A stretch of 64,000 bases of DNA from Aquatica leii (Eukaryota; Arthropoda; Insecta; Coleoptera; Lampyridae), in the NCBI GenBank assembly GCA_035610365.1, contig CM069436.1, forward strand, positions 90,893,912-90,957,911, in the 5' to 3' direction. Below the pieces are notes generated by a model, which saw only the letters and a list, made by a program, of their open reading frames with translations, made no database searches and was not told where the DNA came from. Position 1 is the stretch's first letter. Each line of letters begins with the position of its first letter. Shown in pieces: positions 1-11,174 of the stretch. Made by a program: the position numbers and the translations under genes.

Positions 1-59
1 TTGTAAAATATTTTACACAGTTGTTTAATGCAATATTGCGCATAGGATATTTTTTGATT

Positions 60-960
60 TAATGGAGAATTGCACAGATTGTCCTAATTTCTAAACCAGA
101 AAAACTTCTGAACAAGTCATGCCGGCGATAAAACTACTTCCTGTAGCAGCCAATGTGTTTGAAAAACTAATACAAAGAAGACTTTTGCAAATACTTGAGA
201 ATAACAATGCAATTTCTAACTATCAGTCCGGATTCCGACAAAGGAACTCTACAATAGAACAAGTTTTCGACAAAATTAATGAAACGTTTAAAAATAAACA
301 ATATTTGATCCACGGTATTTTTACGCATAACATAAACATTCGGCAAATGACTATTATATAAGCTACGTTTTACCTATCTTTTAAACTATTTCTTTCTCAA
401 ATCTTACTTACAAAACAGACACTTTCTGGTTAAGGTTGGCACTGCCCCCACGAAACTGAATCAGATAAATGCTAGAGTATCCCAAGGCAGTATACTTGGG
501 TCATTATTATATGTAATATATACTGCTGATCTACTGACTACACCATAAGCTTTAACAGCGACCTTTGTTGATGACACAGCAGTTCTACCCACTAATGATG
601 ATCCAGCTGTTCGGAAACTTCAAACAGCCTTAAATTCGATACAATCACATTTTTACAAAGAGAAAACAACGAGATGTAACTGTTAGCAAAATGTACTGGT
701 TAGTTGAGCGTAATTTTCCATTGAAACTAAGCTACTTATTCACAAACCCATAATTAAATCAGTTTGGTTCAACTTTGGGAAAGTGCTTTAGCGTCTAACA
801 TAGAGATCCTAGAGCGTTTCTAGTTCAAAGTGCTGCGAATGTTTGTAGATGCGCTTTGGTATGAATCAAAGCCAATTAATCGACATGATCTGCAAACTGC
901 AACGGTCAAAGAGAAGATTTGTAACTTCAGTACAAAATACAGAACTTGACTTAACACACA
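60..960 (+). mobile_element. Jockey-type LINE, reverse transcriptase remnant
   Basis: Pieces in several frames resemble a Jockey-clade reverse transcriptase in the right order. First comes a segment like 'RPISLLPVAAKVFEKLI' (here AIKLLPVAANVFEKLIQRRL, codons from about 122), then SGFRQRNSTIEQVF. Next is the motif B region VSQGSILGSLLYVIYTADL (about 475-535), then the catalytic box as FVDDTAVLPT (about 565-600). A tail at about 845-930 reads WYESKPINRHDLQTATVKEKI, as at Jockey ORF2 C-termini. Frames shift between blocks and stops occur, so it is dead. The 5' part (endonuclease) is not seen and may lie left of the window. Family knowledge: such ORFs encode the polymerase for target-primed reverse transcription. 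Clade assignment is by motif memory. Confidence 0.8.
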
Positions 961-1914
961 CCCAAACGATTTGGCAGTTTACTTTTTAAGTTATTATCTT
1001 AGTCACAAGGTTTAAAAAACCTATTGTATTTAAGAATATGTGCTAATGAGTACTCTTCGACAAAATTAGAAACTGCCAAATAATTTGCTAAATGTTTATT
1101 TACAACTGCAAATAAAGTGGGATTCTTAAATAAAATTATTACCATGCTTTAAAGTCACTAATTACATTGCTTCGATTTGTGGCAGACAAAAAATGGTGTA
1201 CGAAAACCCTTTATATACATTTCAAAAATATCCAAAAACGAGTGCACACTATATAAATTTGCAAAAAAATAATAGGTATGTGTAAAGCTCGAGTGTAAAT
1301 ACAGGAAAGAGAAAATTAAGTAGTTCAAATATTTAAAAACCACAACCATGTTGCAGTAACTGCACGTCTAGAAGTTGTATTATGTAATTATTAAAAATAT
1401 TTCCTGTGATAAGTTTATATAATATTGTTTCCATAATACATATATGATAAAATATCCAAATGTAGGCACAATGGTCGGTAGAAGCTTAGTCAAAATATCT
1501 ATACGTGGGCACACTGGAGCGGAAGAAGTTAATTTTAGTACTATTTTATTTTTTTCTTTACCGTACCTTTATTTTATTATTATTATAAACCATATTTGTT
1601 CTACAGGATCAGTAAGAACGGAATCTAAGCTATGCATGACTCTTACGATAGCATTTGTTCGTCCTAACTGACGTTTTCAAAGAATTAGGTAAACACCAAG
1701 ATTTTCCAGAATAAACCAGATTACTAAATGTCACAGCCTCTGGCATTAATTTATCTAACTGTAAATATATATATAAATATATAAATAAAAATCTTTTTAT
1801 GTAGTCGTATACGCACACTAGTGCGGTAATAAAAGTTATTATGACATTCCATAGAGTGTCAAGTCAAGTAGATAAATAACTGTTATAATACATTAAATAA
1901 TTAGAGACTGCACC
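961..1914. other. AT-rich sequence without recognised content
   Basis: No coding similarity, RNA gene or clear repeat was recognised. Short open frames of 60-75 codons here have low-complexity, AT-driven composition and are not taken as genes. Confidence 0.5.
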
Positions 1915-1927
1915 TTTTTTTTAAATT

Positions 1928-2100
1928 TTGGTACGTATATTGGAAAAACAGTTAGAAACGTAGAAATTTGTATTAAAGAACACAATCTTCTAAGTCAGCA
2001 GTAGCAAAACACATGTTAAAAACAAATCATCAAATTCTTTTAATATTAATCAAGATTTTAGTTTTTTTTACCGGATATTAACCAAACGGTTTTATCAATT
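1928..2100 (+). mobile_element. Penelope-like element relic (GIY-YIG endonuclease)
   Basis: A translated stretch reads GTYIGKTVRNVEICIKEHN and, after one frame change, SAVAKHMLKTNHQI. This matches the usual PLE C-terminal GIY-YIG pattern (YIGeT-R-l-Rl-eH, then SAvAeH...H). The GIY-YIG nuclease of PLEs nicks target DNA for reverse transcription. Only this short endonuclease part is visible; the reverse transcriptase is missing. A hammerhead-like relic follows about 60 bases downstream, as expected for a PLE terminus. It is too short to assign to a PLE clade. Confidence 0.6.
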
Positions 2101-2158
2101 AAAAACCAATCTATAAAAACGAGATTTTAAAGAGCAATCAATTAGTTTATTTTAGACT

Positions 2159-2200
2159 CTGAAGATGTCCACAAAACTCGACTTGCAAGAAACCGACCAC
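2159..2200 (+). ncRNA. degenerate hammerhead-ribozyme-like motif at PLE end
   Basis: CTGAAGA (2159-2165) fits the hammerhead core CUGANGA, and GAAAC (2189-2193) fits the second core strand, with 23 bases between. The intervening bases do not form a convincing helix II, so this is at best a decayed ribozyme. Its position just after a GIY-YIG relic agrees with published reports that PLE termini carry minimal hammerheads. Confidence 0.25.
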
Positions 2201-4429
2201 ACCGCAATTATCCACAAAAGATAAAGGTGTAATATTATTTTTTACTAAATTCACATTAATTACTTGGCTGTTGATTACAGTTTACTATAAATTCAGCATT
2301 TTGTATTTGAACTAAACTAAAAATTTTGCTAAAAACGACATATTTAAAATAGTGTAATTAAAATGAAAAACAACTTGTGGTCTTAGAAACACAAATATTT
2401 ATTCTTAGCAATTACTTTGCAGCTGCAACTGCTTAAATTAAATATAATAAATAAGCAATTTTGTATCGTATGTAAAATATTTTTTTAAATCAATGTTTAA
2501 TAAAAAAATTAATTCTTATCAAATAACATTTTATAGAATAAATAAAAGAGTTAAATTTAATGCACTGCTGCATATAAGATAATTCATTAAATTAGAAATA
2601 ACGTTGATTATCAACATATGTGTTGTATAATCAAAAAGCAATTTTAATTAGATTTGATTCATGAAATGACAAATAATATGAAGTAACAAAAAAGACATGC
2701 AAAATTAGCAAATATGTTTATATCTTTAGAGCACAGTAATTGACAGGTTGGCACTACAGAAGGGTTTAATTAACATCACATAAAAACCATCAAATTGTAA
2801 TTACTTTTTCCTAATATTTAAATGTCACAATAACAAATTTCAAGTATAATACAAATTTTAAGGTAACTATGTAAGCAACTGTATACTACAATATAAAAAT
2901 TTTGTATTAAACTAATTTTACTTCAGAATTGTTTGTTTCTGAATTACTTAACATTATTTTTTAACAATATCAATATTTTATAGTTATTTAAGAAAAGATT
3001 ACCAAGTAAATAAAAATATCCATCTATCTGTTATATGTAGTACAATAATAAATAACAATAATTTAACTCACAAATTTGTTATTATAAGTAAATCGCGTTC
3101 AAATTTTTTTTTTATAAATAATCTAAATTGACAATACGGTGGTATGTAACCCATCAATATCTAAATACCCAAAGAACTACATAAAACTAAAAAAAAAAAT
3201 TTAAAAAAAAATTATTTTTAAGGTTAGTCCCCATGCGTACAAATTGCGAAATGCACAATTACGGTTTGCAAAAAAATGTTGTACGGAAAATTATAACGTC
3301 TCTAGCATCCGATTTTCGTATGAGAAAAAATTATGATCGTATAACCTAATTCTTATTGGTGAATAAAAATGGATTTTTCAACTGTGAAGATTTTATTGTT
3401 AACGTTTACAATAAATAAATTTTTATATAATCATATACGGTACATAATGTATATAAAACATATAGTTAAAGAGTATTTAGTAAATTAAAAACATTCCTTA
3501 CTTTTTATGTGTAAACAACAGATAGTGTTCAATTAATTGAGCATTACGCGTTTAATTAAGCGGTTAACCTGTACAATATCTGGATTGTCTGTACAATTGA
3601 GTTTAAAATAAATATTGGAAAATTATTATTTATAAATGAACCCAGCCCTGTATTGAAATTTTCTATTTTTTTCAAGAAAAAATACTCGCATTTGTAATAC
3701 TGATTCTTACGGTTTTTTTAAATTCATAATGTAATACATATAAAAGCAGGTACAACATTTCATTGTTTTTAAATTATTGATAATAATTTATTAGTATTAT
3801 GTATGTATGTAGATACAAGCAAATACGATAAATACATTTTAGAAAAATTTTTCAATAAAGAAATAATTAAAAAATAAAAAATAAATTACAATTATGTTTT
3901 ATAAAAAAAAAAAAATACGGATATGCAAGTTACACTCCAATAAAAAACAAAAAAAAATTTATTCAATGATTAACGTTATTATAAAATTTGAATAAAATGT
4001 TTTGAAACAGCCTACATGTTAGGCGAAACAACCAATATTTTAAAAATAAAAAATATAAAAAAAAGTTGCTGTTTTATAGAAAACTCTTCATACATAATAC
4101 TAATAAACATAATTTCAAAAAACAGCTATTTCTAATTATTATATATAAAAATTAAATTGATAATAATGTTTTATTTTACAAATACTTATTTAAAATACAG
4201 ATTCAAAATGTTATGGAGTCAAAATCGACGATAAATTGGTAAAAATGTATAAAAATGCAGTAAGTTACACTTTTTTGACAATTATAATTACTACATCTTG
4301 AGAAAGTAAAATTTACTAGAAAAGTAAACAGTTTTTAATATTATTTAGTTTTTTTAGTTTAATGACATACAGTGCGACAAAGTAAACAAAAACCCCGGAA
4401 AATATTAAAAAAAAATATTTACTTCAAAT
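2201..4429. other. AT-rich sequence without recognised content
   Basis: Long A and T tracts and simple AT-rich sequence. No coding similarity or repeat unit was recognised on either strand. Confidence 0.5.
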
Positions 4430-6240
4430 AATATTAATGACAACTTTTCAACCTTATTTAATTTTCTATCCATTTCAAAAATAAATAAAACAAAAACTTT
4501 TCTAAAACAACACCCTGAAATCATTATTACTACCGCTGACAAAACACAAAAGACTGAAATTATCAATAAAAAAGAATATAACAATAAAATCTCAATGACA
4601 CAAATATTTATTAAAAATTGATAAAGACCCTACTGATTCAATACAAAATGAATGTAACACAATTTTAAAATCTTGGCTCAACAATAAATGGATAGATATA
4701 ATCACTGACAAAAAGTTAATTTTCAATAATGGTTTACCCTCAAAAATTTGCGGTCTACCAAAACTCCATTAAAACAATAACCCACTACGTCCCATAGTTT
4801 CAACGTGTACCAGTCTTTTATACCAATTGTCAAAATTTCTTTCAAAAATCATTTCAAATATAACTACTCAAAATAAATACAACATAAAAAATTCATGGTT
4901 ATTTCAAGATAACATTAGCAACTTAAAGATTCTAAATCAACATATTATTTGTTTTTTTGACATAGTATCCATGTATATTAACATACCTCATAACCTAGTT
5001 ATTAATTCTATCAGTCACAACTGGACAAAAATAGAAAAACATACATTAATACCAAAGAATAAATTTATTATAGCTATAAACTTAATATTAAACTCAATCA
5101 GTTTTACTTATAAAAATTCAATTTACAAACAAATTCAAGGTTTAGCAATGGGTCAACCAATTTCTTCAACTATTTAGTAATCGGTGATGAAGAAAATATA
5201 ATACTTAATAACTCTCGTAAAACTTTTTATCAAAGATATGTCGATGATATTTTAATCATATTACATAAAAATAAAGTTTTAAATGTTCTAAAAATGTTTA
5301 ATAATATTCATCCATTATTAAAATTTACTCATGAAATAGAGAAAATAAAATAAATTTTCTAGATTTAACAATAATCCAAAATACCAATGGAACTATTGAC
5401 ACCAATTGGTATAAAAAAGATATCAAAACAGATAGATACATAAATTATAATTCTAGCACACCGATTTCTTATAAAAAATCAGTAATAAATAATTTAATAG
5501 ACCGTGCAATAAATTTATCTTCAAAACAATTTTATCTTAATAATATTAACATTATTAAAAGCATACTAATTAATAACAATTATCAAATTAATTTTATAAA
5601 CAAAAACATAAAATCACGTCTAAAAAAACATAATTATATTAAAAAACAATCCATAGAATCAACAATTAATTTACAACCTAATTGTTTAGGAAACGAATTT
5701 AATAACAATTTAGTTAACAAAAAATTTTACCTTAGTTTACCACATGTTGAAAATTTTTAGAAAAATTAAAAAAACTTCTCAATAATTACAATTTTACAAT
5801 TTTATTTAAAAACACTAATACTTTAAAAACAACATTTTTTACAAAATTAAAAGATCCTACCCCTTTACTTTTTCATTCTCATTTAATTTACAGTATATCA
5901 TGCTTGTCTTGTCTGAATGTGTATATTGGACAAACTAGACAGTTACTAAAAAAACGTATGCAACAACATAAAAACTCTGTAAAAAATTACTACACAACTC
6001 AAACCAATAACAAAACAGCATTACTGGAACATTAGATTAATAAAAACCACTTTTTTGACTTCAATAACCCAAAAATTTTATATAATGAATCTAATTTAAA
6101 CAATAGACTTTTTCTAGAAATGTTTGAAATTAAAAAAAAACAATAAATCTATCTATTACCGTAATGACATCATAAATTTGAGTAACATTTACTGCAAAAT
6201 CATAAATACATAAAATATTTAAATTATTAAATTTAAAAAA
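4430..6240 (+). mobile_element. Penelope-like element, RT plus GIY-YIG, decayed
   Basis: Read across frames, this holds an ordered PLE protein. The N-terminal fingers read PEIIITTADKTQK (like 'adKgg'), then PSKICGLPKLH and PLRPIVS (about 4735-4800). Motif A is FDIVSMYINIP (about 4955-4990), motif B is QIQGLAMGQPISS (about 5130-5170) and motif C is QRYVDDILII (about 5230-5260), so both catalytic aspartates of motif C survive. The C-terminal GIY-YIG domain, SLSCLNVYIGQTRQLLKKR, lies at about 5900-5960. A tail like 'iN...dinlLS..Y' ends near 6200. The reading frame is interrupted several times, so the copy is inactive. PLEs are telomerase-related retroelements with no LTR-type capsid. The presence of GIY-YIG places it among endonuclease-bearing PLEs (Penelope or Neptune type); the clade is not resolved. 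Confidence 0.85.
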
Positions 6241-6519
6241 CATCTTAATTAACATTTAAAATTTACTATTACTTTCTTTCTTATAAAATCAAAATTAACA
6301 ATTAAAAAATTATATGTCAAAATTTTGAATTTATTTAGTTAATTTGTCTGCGTTTATATTACAAGTTATAAGTATTGAGTATAATTTACCTGTTTTAAAT
6401 GCTTGCAATTTTAGTTAATCTTAAATTATTTACTACTTTAATGTTTTTAATACATTCATTTTAAGAAAAACTTAATGTGAATGTGCTGGATCAGTTTGCA
6501 AATATTAATTCTTTATATT

Positions 6520-6930
6520 TTTTTTTGAAGCTGTAACAAAATACCATATGGATGTGATTCACAAAACAAATAATAATTGTAATGAATGTGTGGATCTTTT
6601 CAAACCAAAAATTAATATAAGAATCACATTTGTTTTAATACCATTTTTATGAACTAAAAACTGGTTTAATCTATTCATAATCAACATTTTGTTTAAAATG
6701 TGCAGTATAAATCTCAATTTATGTAATATACTACAACAATCTTTACTGCAACATTCGTTTAAATAAAAGAAGTATTGCAATAAAAAGATATTGTTAACGA
6801 AACAAATTTATTGTAGTTTAACAATTCTGTTACTTAAGAAAATAATAGTATAGAAGAAAACAAGAAGTCACTTACAAAGATGAAAATAACCGTGATTAAG
6901 TGCTTTGGTTATCATTGCTTTAAAATAAAT
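6520..6930 (+). repeat. dispersed repeat, copy A (second copy at 60430-60810)
   Basis: This block and 60430-60810 share long colinear matches in the same orientation. Near the start, 'ctgtaacaaaatacc' here corresponds to 'ctgcaacaaagtaac' there. Near the end, 'attgttaacgaaacaaa' corresponds to 'attgttaacagaactaa', followed by alike 'tattgtag.tta.caattct' and 'acaagaa.tca.ttac.aagatgaa'. Copy A starts about 300 bases after the PLE reading frame, so it could be PLE 3' sequence, but that is inference. It is noncoding. Confidence 0.6.
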
Positions 6931-7664
6931 AATTTTTTAATGTATAAACGAGTGATTTTTTTTGGTGTTGTAACACACCATGACAATCGATTGTTTCTGT
7001 AATATTTATCTTGTGTTATTTATTATAACCTAATATATTTTTTAATAATCATTCTAAATAATTAAGTAGTTCGTAATGATAAACAAAAAACTGAACAGTG
7101 TAGCACAATGAAAATAAATTGCTACAAAATACCAAATAATAAATTTCTTAGTCTAACTGATTTTCTTAAGTTTCATAAAAGACAAATATTTATAGGTATT
7201 TTACCTTTAATTGGGTATTTAATCAATTAAACAAAAAGTTATGTTATGTCTCTGTGTCTGTATCCATTTAGTGCTCTTTTACTAATGATTAGTATTGTAT
7301 ATTTAATAAACAAATACTTAACAAATACAATTCTTTAACAATTATAAATGCTGTCCAATTTATTTAATTAAGTTTGTTAAACTTCTGTTGATACCAATTT
7401 AAAGATTTAGTTTTTTCTTTTGTATTTGGTTCGAAACTTTTATTTTGCAGTTGTAAAGATAATTACTCGACAAGAATTAATATAACTTCTATTGTGAAAA
7501 TCTACAATAAGTAATTTTGAAGTAAATTTATTTTAAATAAAAAATATCTTATCTTATTCGATATGTTATTTTTAAAGAGAAAAAAACGCGTATAACTTGA
7601 ACTAAATAAATTTTGAATAAGTATAAATATACATTTTGTAAAGAACGATTAAGACAACATTACA
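6931..7664. other. AT-rich spacer
   Basis: No coding or repeat signal was recognised between the dispersed repeat and the foldback element. Confidence 0.5.
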
Positions 7665-9751
7665 CCCAAGTAACAAAGTAGTTTTATAATTCTTTAGTTA
7701 GAAAACTTTTCAATTTTATTGTTATTTTGTTATGTATTCAAATTTGTTTTTACTTTCCTATAAGAAAAGTATAGCGATCGCAATTTTTTTTTTTTAATTT
7801 TTTTAAGAATTCTACGTTTCAAGGTCGCCTGAATCAAAAACACGTATTTTTGACAAAAAAATTTTGGGTGTCTGTGTGTGTGTGTGATGGAAAGAAACCG
7901 GAAGTAGGTGTATCTGCCATTTTGAACAGTTTTTCTTATATAATTTTGTACGAATGTAAATTATTCGAATTATTTTTACAGTTTCTTATAGAGTTAATTC
8001 TTTTTAACAATTTATTCAAATAAACATTTTTTCTAACATAAGCAGTTTATTAGATATTTGATTTATAATTGAAATTAAATTCGATATACGATCCTAGATT
8101 CGAATCTAGCCTACAACAATTTTTGTTTAGAAAAAATTTTATGTCTTGAAAGAAAAGCAAGATACGTTAAAAAATAACAATTTTTCTCTAAATTCTTTTG
8201 ACTTTATATACGGAGTGCTGCATCTTATTTAAATTATCTTTGGATGTACCCACGATAACTCTCGAACCGAAAGTCCTTATTTGAAGTTTGGTATGAAGCT
8301 GGCTTTTCATATTCTCTCGGCTCTATCAAAAGATATGTTTGATAAAAAAACCGGAATTGGATGTATCCGCCATTTTTAACAGTTTTTCTTATATAATTTT
8401 GTATGTATGTAAATTATTCGAATTATTTTCAGTTTTTTATAGAGATAATTCTTCCTAATAATTTATTTAAATTAAAAAAATTCTAACATTAACAGTTTTT
8501 CAAATATTAAGTTTGTAGTTTAAAGTGAATTCACATATACAATATAGTTTCGAATCTTGTTAGCGACAAATTTTTTTTAACTGATTTACTAAAGGGGTAA
8601 ATAATATCGAAGCGCAGAATTATGCTAGAAAATCAATATCACTTTAAAATGGTTTTATGACAGCACAACTTTAAAAAAATATGTAAATATTCTTTCATCA
8701 TTCCTTATAAGAAAGTCGTCTGGTGACCACACCAGATTGTTTAAATCGATGTTTAGAACGTTTATACAATAAAATTATAAAACTGCTTATGGGATAAGTA
8801 TAAAAGTGTTTTGTAAACGTTTATATAATATTGATTATAAGACATTCAACCTTTAAATATATTAATTGATTTATAATAGCTATGTCATTTATCACTTTAG
8901 AACTGTTTTATACAACTGTTTTAATAAGGTATATGACTACTTTATATAATTATTGTATTAGTAATTATATATAACAATTTTGATTTCTACATCAGAATAA
9001 TCACAACGGAAGTTCCAATATAATTTGCAATTAAAAGGACACAAAGCCTCAATTTTAAAAATAAGAGAAAAGCAGTTATACAGCAATATTGCTATTAAAG
9101 CGCAAAATTATTGTGTTAAATATAGTCATAAAAGCTAAAATTTTTTCAGAAGGATTAATAATGAATGGATCGCAGCTTACTGTTAAGTTACGCTGCTTTA
9201 TATGTGATTTGCCTGCTCGACCATTTTCATTTACTTTTTATTACTGTCGTGTTAAATTTTACATAAACTAAGGTAATTACATTTGAACGTTTTATAAGTT
9301 TTCTATATGCATCATAATTTTGTATAAGAATAAATTTGGTAAAAAAATCTTCTATTAAAAAGGAACCGTTTTGAAAATGTACTTGCATATATTTACATAG
9401 CCGCCATTCTCGAAGAAGATAAAATTAACTTATATTTTACTACTTTGACCACAAAATATTGTGGTTTTATGATAAAAAATTTAAACCATTTGTTTTTTAT
9501 CTGATTTTTTAATTTTTTTAAAAATAATCATTAAATCTGCGACGCACTTAAAATTTGCGACCTATCTACCTTATAATTGACAGCAAAATTTCCTTCGTAG
9601 TAAAAAACGACGTCCGTGTAGATCTATCTCATTAAATTTCTTGTAAATAATATATCTACTTTAATACGTTGCCATTTTTTATGAAATAGCCATCAGTTTT
9701 AGTTTAAGTAAATAATAAGAATAATTAAGTTCCGAAAAGTAGTACTTAATA
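7665..9751 (+). repeat. left inverted arm of foldback element
   Basis: It pairs with 11175-12542 in inverse orientation. Easily checked anchors: TCACAACGGAAGTTCC at 9001 against GGAACTTCCGTTGTAA near 12125; GCGCAAAATTATTGTGTTAA at 9100 against TTAACACAATAATTTTGCGC near 12022; CGAAAAGTAGTACTTAATA near 9733 against the mirror copy near 11176. It is interrupted at about 7735-8640. Confidence 0.85.
7735..8640. mobile_element. unassigned repeat block inserted in the left arm
   Basis: The right arm has no counterpart of this stretch, so it is an insertion or the arm lost it. It contains two direct copies of a unit about 440 bp apart. 'CAGTTTTTCTTATATAATTT' and 'TGTAAATTATTCGAATTATT' occur at about 7927-7975 and again at about 8379-8425, each preceded by an 'accggaa' block. 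Near the start lies the near-palindrome ACTTTCCTATAAGAAAAGT (7752-7770). A related TTCCTTATAAGAAAG lies at 8701-8715, just beyond the block. A (TG)n run sits at about 7870. No coding capacity was seen and the family is unknown. Confidence 0.5.
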
Positions 9752-9799
9752 TTAAAATATTTTTAGAGTAAATGGTGTATTATTTATTTAGAATAATAT

Positions 9800-10690
9800 A
9801 AATGCGAGCTTTCGAACTTGGTCTAAATTCTTCGTCAGGCAAAATTTAATTAATTTGACAATTGTAAAACTAAGGTAACTAAAATCAATAACTATAAGAA
9901 AACTAGATAATAAGCGCAAGTTAATTAGCTACAGCATTTGCTCGAAGGTCTAAAGAAAAACCACCATAAAAACTCTAGACGTAGCTTAAGTGTCAATAAT
10001 GGACAAATTAAGATGAAGAAATAACAGGTAACCATGTGTCAGAAAGTTCGTAATTACTGTCTCTATTGAAATTGTTAGGGTGTTTAATAATTTCAATAGC
10101 TTCTCTAATCTTTCTTGATTTCTAGTTCTTTGATTTAGAAATTAATTTAGTTTTCTCAAAGTTTGTATTATGAAGAGTGTCAAGTTCATGTTCAGCAATG
10201 GCAGACTTAGTAGGTTGGAGTAAACAAAGATGTCTTTTATGTTTTTTTAATCTCGTATTTATAGTTCTACCAGTTTCGCCAATATATACGTTGCCACAAG
10301 TGCATGGAACTTGATACACTCCACAAGTATTGTAAGGTATTTTTTCTTTTATAGGATTCAACAAATTTTTAATCTTAGTAGTAGTATTATAAGCTACTTT
10401 TATCTTATGTTTACTTCGTATTCTTCCAATTTTGTCACTTATGTTGGAAACAAAAAGTAGAATAAGAAAGTTTTGGTTAATAGTTAAATCATCTGTTAAA
10501 GTAGGTCTTGTCTTTGGTGTACGAAACTTTTTAATTTGTTTTTATTAAAACCATTTCTTATAAAAACTTTCTTAAGGTGTTTTGATTCTTCTTGTAGTTT
10601 ATCTTGGGGACAAATTATTGTTACACGATTATATAATGTGCGCCACGAAAGGTTTGTCAGATTTGAAGTGGGGTAAGCTTGCAAAGCTCA
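9800..10690 (-). mobile_element. Penelope-like element 3' fragment in the foldback loop
   Basis: On the minus strand, 10364-10122 translates as a clean PLE GIY-YIG domain of about 80 codons: an IPYNTCGVYQVPCTCGNVYI start, then GETGRTINTRLKKHK and a SAIAEHE motif. A second open stretch at 10684-10496 fits the region upstream of GIY-YIG in PLEs but has no decisive motif. The reverse transcriptase core is absent, so it is 5'-truncated. The 3' end near 9800 has a hammerhead-like motif. Lying in the loop between the foldback arms, it either inserted into an older foldback or was captured by it. Confidence 0.8.
9801..9842 (-). ncRNA. candidate minimal hammerhead ribozyme at PLE terminus
   Basis: On the minus strand, CTGACGA (9838-9832) matches the hammerhead core CUGANGA. 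It is followed, with one extra A, by a possible 6-bp helix II, GAATTT pairing with AAGTTC (one G-U) around a 5-base loop, and then GAAA (9813-9810). The next bases, GCTCGC, could close a very short helix III, but the expected U16.1 is not present. Helix I is not evident. PLEs are known to carry minimal hammerheads. The helix II match makes this the best such candidate in the window, but activity is unproven. Confidence 0.4.
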
Positions 10691-11174
10691 AAGTCTATGC
10701 GTCATTTCTTAAATTACTAATAATTTTGTAAAAATTATAGGGACTGGGACCGTTTTACTACAAAGTGCTAAAAAAAGTAACTACAATGCATTTTCCAAAA
10801 CTTTTTTTTAACCTTTTATTGGTCTACACTGTCTTAAACTATGTGTTTAATTATGGACTATATATTTTATAACGTTTGAGAGAACGTTTACAAAACAAAA
10901 TTTATAAAACATCTTTTGTCTTAAGAACGTAACTAAATGTTCTTACAGTAGCTATAAATGCAAAATAGGCACATATTTATAAAACATATTCGTTTTTAAC
11001 GTGTTTTATATAGCTAACAAAACACTGTTATGAGATAGTTACGTAAACGTTATATATCAATTACAAAACAGTTTCATGAATATTTTATAGTTGGTTGGCT
11101 CTTTAGTACAATAGTTTTGATGAAGTTACAAAACATTTTTGTAGTATAAAGCAGCTTCAATAAAATCAAACGGT

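Noticed and set aside
8097-8120. GATTCGAATCT resembles a tRNA B-box, hinting at a tRNA gene or SINE.
   Set aside because: No A-box at proper spacing or cloverleaf was found, and the sister unit near 8550 does not conserve it.
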